Below, one piece after another: positions 7,689-11,541 of a DNA stretch of 11,541 nt (positions within the stretch are counted from its first letter, which is position 1; every line of letters begins with the position of its first letter). Source of the DNA: Litorimonas sp964435725 (GTDB lineage Bacteria; Pseudomonadota; Alphaproteobacteria; Caulobacterales; Maricaulaceae); NCBI GenBank assembly GCA_964435725.1, contig CAYTAJ010000072.1:1-11541 (forward strand), given 5' to 3'. Below the pieces are notes generated by a model, which made no database searches, was not told the origin of the DNA, and saw only the letters and a program-made list of their open reading frames with translations. The position numbers were made by a program, and so were the translations under genes.

Positions 7689-9260
7689 TTATAACGGCAA
7701 AACCATATTAGTTTCCCGTCCATCTTTATGTCGCACGCTCATCACAATGCTGTTCTTATTGGCCAGCTTTGCATTCAAAACGACGCTGCGTAAAACTTCT
7801 GTTTCAGCAAGAGGCGTCCCGTCCGCCTCGAGCAAGACCATGCCCATTTTAAATCCGCCGACATCCGCACCACTACCCGGTGTCACGGACTCGACATAAA
7901 TACCGACCTGATCAGAGCGCATTTTAATGGCGGACCGAAACTCTGCAGAAATATCCAAGACCTGAAGCCCTGTATCTACATTAATGGGGGGTCGCGCGGG
8001 TTGCTTTGGCGGGGGTGGCGGCAGGCCTTGGCTTACGGCGCGTGCGGTATCAACACCATGCTTATCAGGGCGCTCACCAATTGAGACGTTCACAGCATAT
8101 GTTTTTTCAGACCGTTCATAGATAAATTGACCAACATCTCCAGGCCGCATTTTGCCAATGACCCGCGTGGCCTCGACCGAATTGCGAACAGCCGTATCAT
8201 TGATACGCAAAAGAATATCATCAACTTCAAGACCGTAAATATCTGCCGGGCTTCCGGGAATAACGCTATTGATCATAGCACCGGATTTGAAAATGCCCGG
8301 ACGCCCTTCAATTTCAAATTCCGCATCGCGTAGACCTGCACCGAGATAACCGCGTCTTACGCGTCCATCTGTGCGTAGTGAAGCCACAACCTCTTCGGCG
8401 GTATGATGCGGAATCACAAAGGCAATGCCGACACTGGCTCCAGTAGGCGAATAAATCGCAGAGTTTACACCGACAACTTCACCCTCAAGATTAAAGAGCG
8501 GGCCACCGGAATTACCACGGTTAATTGTGGCATCTGTTTGAATATAATCGACATAAGAGCCGCTCTCGACGCGTTCCCGACCAATCGCCGATATAACGCC
8601 TAAGCTTGTTGATTGCCCGATACCAAAGGGGTTACCGATGGCCACAACCCAGTCGCCAATACGAACATTATTTCCGTTTTTGAAAGACACATGCGGAATG
8701 CGTTCTTGGGTTTTAATCTGGAGCAGTGCCAAATCGGTTTCTTCATCCGTCCCTAAAACACGCGCTGGATAACGACGACCATCATTAAACTCGATATCGA
8801 TATTCGAGCCACCATCAATCACATGGTAATTTGTGACCACCTCATTTTTATCCGAAATGATAAAGCCGGAGCCTTGCCCTTCTGAGGTTGTTTCCCCTGT
8901 GTCGGTCGTCACGATAATGTTGACGACAGAAGGGCTCACCTCAGCAACTAAGTCGGCGATAGAGGGTAAAGCCGAAATAGGTGTCTGCATGAGATTAGGC
9001 GCAGATTTGATAGTCGGTTGCGCAAATCCTACGCCTTCCGCTTTTGGGGCATCACTAGGCCCTTGCGGCGTTGTGTGTACCGGGGCTTGGTCCCTTAACG
9101 GTTTAAATGTCTGTGCCTCAGTTTGAGGCTTCACACCGATATCATTGATTGTTGGCACTATTTGAGCGTCTTGCGCATACGCAAAAGAGCAGGACACAAA
9201 TAAGGATGTCCCCAAAGCCAAACTGACTTTTCTTGAAATAAATTTAGGGTGCAATTGCAC
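7689..9260 (-). CDS. degP: Do/DegP-type periplasmic serine endoprotease (HtrA family, two PDZ domains)
   Basis: 523-residue product from the GTG at 9260. Signal peptide about 1-29 (positive start QLHPKFISRK, hydrophobic core, likely cut after AYA), a low-complexity linker to about 95, trypsin-like protease domain about 100-290 with catalytic His146 (TNYHVID), Asp176 (ETDLALL) and Ser251 (RGNSGGP), PDZ1 about 300-393, a proline linker (PPPPP) and PDZ2 about 430-520. HtrA/Do proteases degrade or refold misfolded envelope proteins. The GTG is preferred because AAGGAG (9268-9273) lies seven bases before it. The ATG at 9290 would add ten residues (MVRAKVRSRR), has only a weak AAGAG upstream, and lies inside the repeat cluster. 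The response-regulator gene follows after 57 bases. A Cys at residue 24 of the signal region has Phe at -3, so a lipoprotein is unlikely. Confidence 0.93.
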   Translation of the reverse strand: MQLHPKFISRKVSLALGTSLFVSCSFAYAQDAQIVPTINDIGVKPQTEAQTFKPLRDQAPVHTTPQGPSDAPKAEGVGFAQPTIKSAPNLMQTPISALPSIADLVAEVSPSVVNIIVTTDTGETTSEGQGSGFIISDKNEVVTNYHVIDGGSNIDIEFNDGRRYPARVLGTDEETDLALLQIKTQERIPHVSFKNGNNVRIGDWVVAIGNPFGIGQSTSLGVISAIGRERVESGSYVDYIQTDATINRGNSGGPLFNLEGEVVGVNSAIYSPTGASVGIAFVIPHHTAEEVVASLRTDGRVRRGYLGAGLRDAEFEIEGRPGIFKSGAMINSVIPGSPADIYGLEVDDILLRINDTAVRNSVEATRVIGKMRPGDVGQFIYERSEKTYAVNVSIGERPDKHGVDTARAVSQGLPPPPPKQPARPPINVDTGLQVLDISAEFRSAIKMRSDQVGIYVESVTPGSGADVGGFKMGMVLLEADGTPLAETEVLRSVVLNAKLANKNSIVMSVRHKDGRETNMVLPL

Positions 9261-9267
9261 GCGGCGA

Positions 9268-9273
9268 CTCCTT
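9268..9273 (-). promoter_or_regulatory. Strong ribosome binding site for the protease GTG start
   Basis: AAGGAG on the minus strand with a seven-base spacer to GTG at 9260. This is the best Shine-Dalgarno match I noticed in the window and argues against the ATG at 9290. Confidence 0.65.
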
Positions 9274-9287
9274 ACCTTGGCCCTCAC

Positions 9288-9343
9288 CATGACGGCTCTT
9301 GACTATCAGGAACATGTCCAAAACATGACAAGACCGTCATGTT
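9288..9343 (-). promoter_or_regulatory. Nested CATGAC-type repeats before the protease operon; candidate operator or leader switch
   Basis: Three overlapping arrangements are visible on the plus strand. First, an 11-base-spaced direct repeat: AACATGTCCAA (9311-9321) and AACATGACAAG (9322-9332), 8 of 11 identical, the spacing used by OmpR/PhoB-type regulators. Second, an 8-base perfect dyad AACATGAC (9322-9329) / GTCATGTT (9336-9343) with a 6-base loop. Third, a longer dyad CATGACGG-CTCTTG (9288-9301) against 9329-9341, perfect except for one bulged base. The second and third share an arm and cannot form together in RNA. The region lies between the DUF938 stop and the protease start. The downstream response regulator is the natural candidate to bind here; this is inference. 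Confidence 0.42.
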
Positions 9344-9368
9344 AGAAAGAATATTCCCTCAGTCCGCT

Positions 9369-10007
9369 CTAACCGCGTGAAAATACGAAAATATTGTTGT
9401 TCTTCGGCATCGCAATCAGAGTGCTCTGATTAAACCCTGCCTTTGCAAAGATATGCTTAACAAACTCTTGCTCGCGTACACCCCAAGATGGATTTCGTGA
9501 CTTTAAACTCGTATCAAACTCCAAATTTGATGGCGCGGAGCTCTCTCCGTCCAAAAACGGGCCGTAAAGAATAACCTGCCCGCCCTCTTTTATAAGATGT
9601 GCGGCGCCCAGCACCAAACCTTCGCAGGCCTCAATGGGAGCGATATGAATCATATTCGCAGAGTAAATTGTGGTATAATTCGGCAGACCACCCCACCACT
9701 CCGGTGCCGTCATATCCAGAGGCAATGACGGTCTGAGTTGCATCGGAAAATCTTGCCGCCAATCGTCTTGACTGAGACGAGAGGGCTCATCCGGATCAGA
9801 ATATTGCCAGGAAATATCCTCTCTCACACCACATATAGCATGACCGTGTTCACCTGTTCCCGAAGCAATTTCCAAAACATGCGCTTCTTTAGGTAAAATA
9901 GCTTCAAGTTTTTCCGCAATGACCTGCTTATTTCGACCGGCAGAGGGTGAAAATCGCCGGCGGCCTTCAATTTTCCTGTCTTCCAATGCAATCGGATTGC
10001 GTGTCAT
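9369..10007 (-). CDS. DUF938 family protein, predicted SAM-dependent methyltransferase
   Basis: 212-residue cytoplasmic protein of the DUF938 family (related to eukaryotic METTL26), whose substrate is not known to me. It shows a Rossmann-type SAM-binding motif I, VLEIASGTGEHG (about residues 44-55), an acidic residue after the second strand (SDPDEPSRL), the family motif SANMIHIAPIEAC (about 117-129) and the following GGQVILYGPF. Length is normal for the family, and no membrane segment or signal is present. Its ATG overlaps the TGA of the upstream kinase (ATGA, 10004-10007) and lacks its own clear ribosome site, so translation is probably coupled to the kinase. That makes it the third gene of a regulator-kinase-DUF938 operon. 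A link between this protein and the two-component pair is suggested only by that coupling. The enzymatic role is inferred from the fold motif, not demonstrated. Confidence 0.9.
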   Translation of the reverse strand: MTRNPIALEDRKIEGRRRFSPSAGRNKQVIAEKLEAILPKEAHVLEIASGTGEHGHAICGVREDISWQYSDPDEPSRLSQDDWRQDFPMQLRPSLPLDMTAPEWWGGLPNYTTIYSANMIHIAPIEACEGLVLGAAHLIKEGGQVILYGPFLDGESSAPSNLEFDTSLKSRNPSWGVREQEFVKHIFAKAGFNQSTLIAMPKNNNIFVFSRG

Positions 10008-11437
10008 GCGGTTGCCCGTTTTGGTAATATGAGTTCAGCTTGGAGCCCGCCCAGCGACGAACGCGAAAGATGAAACTTACCTTTATAAGCCCGTGCTAGG
10101 TCATCTACGATAGCCAGCCCTAAGCCGCTGCCGGGCGTTGCCTCGTCAAGGCGTGCCCCGCGCTTCAGCGCTTCTTCATACTCATCAGGATTGAGGCCGG
10201 GACCATTATCTTCAACAATAATGCACATCATGTCCGGTCGGTCTTCATGAGATTTTGCCGTAAGGCGAAGTTCACTTTTCGTCCATTTGGCAGCATTATC
10301 CATCAGATTACCCACCATATCTTCAAGATCACGCTTGGCGCCTCGGAAAACTAATCCCTCATGCACATTTATATCTAATAAAAGGTCTTTGTCCCGATGG
10401 ATACGCGGTAAAGTTCGCAGCAGTGGCTCCGTAACCTCTTCAAGCGGAGTCGAGACACCAATGGCTTGACCCCGAGCTGCAGCCCGGGCTCGTCGAAGAT
10501 GATGATCAACATGTTGAGACATCAAATCCGTTTGCTTGGCCACAAGCTCTGAAGGTGTTTTATCCTCCATCTTTGCTTCATTTTGCAAAACGGCGATTGG
10601 CGTTTTTAGGGCGTGGGCCAGATTCCCGACATGGGTTCGTGCCCGTTCCACAATATCTTTATTGTGCGCAATCAAGCTGTTGAGCTCATCCGCTAATGGG
10701 GCAATTTCAGGTGGGTAAGTCCCTTCCACCTCCGCGGCATTACCTTCACGTACATCGGCGACTTTATCACGCAATGTAAAAAGCGGGCTCAGACCAAGTC
10801 GGACCTGCATAAAGACAGCCACGACCAATCCGATACAGAGCAAAGCCATAAGTCCGAACGCAACAGCACCAAATCGTTGAATATCACGTGTCGCGGCACG
10901 CCTATCTGCGCCTGCGAGAACAATCACATTCTTATTGGTATCGGGTAATATAACTTGCTGAGCGATCACACGAAGAACCTCAAATTCATCAGGGCCTCCG
11001 GTTGCGGTTTTAACAACTTGGCCACGGTTATTTTCAAGCTCAGAAAGCGCTGACTGGCTGAGGGTCAAGCTTTCTCCATAGAGAGAACGAGACGCAGCCA
11101 AGACTTTAAGCGGATAAGTTCCGTCCTCCATTTTTTGGCCAATCAACCAATAACGGCCCGATAAAGCCCGTTGATAGCGCGGGTCCAGAGGCTCTCGAGA
11201 CAGTCCAATTTGTCCCTCTCCGTCAACATTCACAGACGCAATAAGAGACGTGACCGCACTCTCTAATGGATCATCGAAAATACGATAAGTTGTTGTTCGG
11301 TAGAGCCATGTTAGAACCATGGCAGATACGATAAGGACCGGAATTGCCCAGAGAATAGCGCCCCGTACAAGCGAGGCGACAAGTGATCGTGGTGTTCTGA
11401 CTTGAGTTTTACCCGACAATTCGGAAGCCCCTGACAT
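10004..11437 (-). CDS. PhoQ/FeuQ-like sensor histidine kinase
   Basis: 477-residue inner-membrane kinase: membrane segment about 25-46, periplasmic region about 47-188, membrane segment about 189-211, a HAMP-like linker about 212-265, an H-box with phospho-acceptor His275 written NLAHALKTPIAVL, and the ATPase domain with N-box (Asn377, Asn381), G1 Asp410 (DNGPG) and G2 436-441 (GSGLGL). The HALKTP form of the H-box is typical of PhoQ-type kinases, including alphaproteobacterial FeuQ; I infer FeuQ-like but cannot separate it from other PhoQ relatives by reading alone. FeuQ in rhizobia has been linked to osmoadaptation and iron uptake, and PhoQ to Mg2+ and envelope stress; the signal here is unknown. 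AAAGG (11447-11451), inside the end of the regulator gene, lies nine bases before the ATG. The regulator stop is five bases upstream and the DUF938 start overlaps the stop, so the three form one operon. Confidence 0.88.
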   Translation of the reverse strand: MSGASELSGKTQVRTPRSLVASLVRGAILWAIPVLIVSAMVLTWLYRTTTYRIFDDPLESAVTSLIASVNVDGEGQIGLSREPLDPRYQRALSGRYWLIGQKMEDGTYPLKVLAASRSLYGESLTLSQSALSELENNRGQVVKTATGGPDEFEVLRVIAQQVILPDTNKNVIVLAGADRRAATRDIQRFGAVAFGLMALLCIGLVVAVFMQVRLGLSPLFTLRDKVADVREGNAAEVEGTYPPEIAPLADELNSLIAHNKDIVERARTHVGNLAHALKTPIAVLQNEAKMEDKTPSELVAKQTDLMSQHVDHHLRRARAAARGQAIGVSTPLEEVTEPLLRTLPRIHRDKDLLLDINVHEGLVFRGAKRDLEDMVGNLMDNAAKWTKSELRLTAKSHEDRPDMMCIIVEDNGPGLNPDEYEEALKRGARLDEATPGSGLGLAIVDDLARAYKGKFHLSRSSLGGLQAELILPKRATA

Positions 11438-11442
11438 TAAGA

Positions 11443-11541
11443 CTAGCCTTTGGACTCACCAGGTTTGTCAGCATCAGGATCAATGAGGCGATAGCCTAAG
11501 CCGCGGACCGTTTCGATTCGGTTCGTGCCAATTTTGCGACG
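11443..11541 (-). CDS. OmpR-family response regulator (PhoP/FeuP-like), C-terminal end only
   Basis: The last 32 codons plus TAG of a response regulator whose start lies beyond the right edge. The translation RRKIGTNRIETVRGLGYRL is the end of the winged-helix DNA-binding domain: the recognition-helix exit, then the wing hairpin with the near-universal TVRGLGYRL. A short charged tail (IDPDADKPGESKG) follows. The receiver domain and phospho-acceptor are not in the window. It is read in the same direction as the PhoQ/FeuQ-like kinase, five bases away, which identifies it as that kinase's partner. Confidence 0.88.
   Translation of the reverse strand, partial: RRKIGTNRIETVRGLGYRLIDPDADKPGESKG

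Noticed and set aside
9170..9200. Lipoprotein signal (Cys in LFVSC) in the protease
   Set aside because: Position -3 to the Cys is Phe, and a normal signal peptidase I site (AYA before Gln) follows closely.
9333..9357. EcfG-type (general stress sigma) promoter for the protease, GGAAT-N16-CGGT on the minus strand
   Set aside because: Both boxes deviate from the GGAAC/CGTT consensus and overlap the dyads; it is too weak to list as a promoter.
1..11541. Mobile element, phage, toxin-antitoxin, CRISPR or structural RNA
   Set aside because: No integrase, transposase, repeat array, tRNA-like cloverleaf or small gene pair could be seen. All sizeable stretches are explained by conserved genes.

Overview
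The window reads as chromosomal DNA of a dimorphic or stalk/bud-forming alphaproteobacterium of the Caulobacterales/Hyphomonadaceae kind. The best pointer is a PleC-type histidine kinase (motif ELFGPLG just after the phospho-acceptor helix, two membrane segments, two PAS domains). Fittingly, there is an alphaproteobacterial Do-like protease / response regulator / kinase operon and a FeuPQ/PhoPQ-like pair. Base composition looks balanced rather than GC-rich, which suits marine members of this group; this is a judgement by eye. I see no phage, insertion sequence, tRNA, rRNA or CRISPR. The DNA is densely coding and the longest gap without a gene is about 115 bases.

Left part, plus strand (1-5385): the 3' end of an aminopeptidase N gene (pepN), a stand-alone EAL-domain protein (predicted c-di-GMP phosphodiesterase), and a large PleC-like sensor kinase with unusual Q- and P/Q-rich ends. 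In Caulobacter, PleC sets the phosphorylation of DivK and PleD and so acts on CtrA and on c-di-GMP. An EAL protein next to it is therefore a plausible functional neighbour.

Middle part, minus strand (5382-9260): a Do/DegP-type periplasmic protease, an OmpR-family response regulator and a HAMP-containing sensor kinase, in that transcription order. This looks like an envelope-stress module in which a periplasmic protease travels with its likely regulators. The kinase gene runs into the 3' end of pleC; the two stop codons overlap by four bases.

Right part, minus strand (9369-11541): the last 32 codons of a second OmpR-family regulator, a PhoQ/FeuQ-like kinase (NLAHALKTP H-box), and a DUF938 predicted SAM-dependent methyltransferase coupled to the kinase by an ATGA overlap. 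The 77-base gap between this operon and the protease gene holds nested CATGAC-type repeats. They include an 11-base-spaced direct repeat of the kind OmpR-family regulators bind and two mutually exclusive hairpins.

Taken together, about 11 kb encodes three histidine kinases of three different classes, two OmpR-type regulators and one c-di-GMP enzyme. No wholly new system is evident. The points most worth a second look are the intergenic dyad cluster, the revised protease start, the overlapping kinase 3' ends, the low-complexity ends of the PleC-like protein, and the EAL gene with a CtrA-like box.
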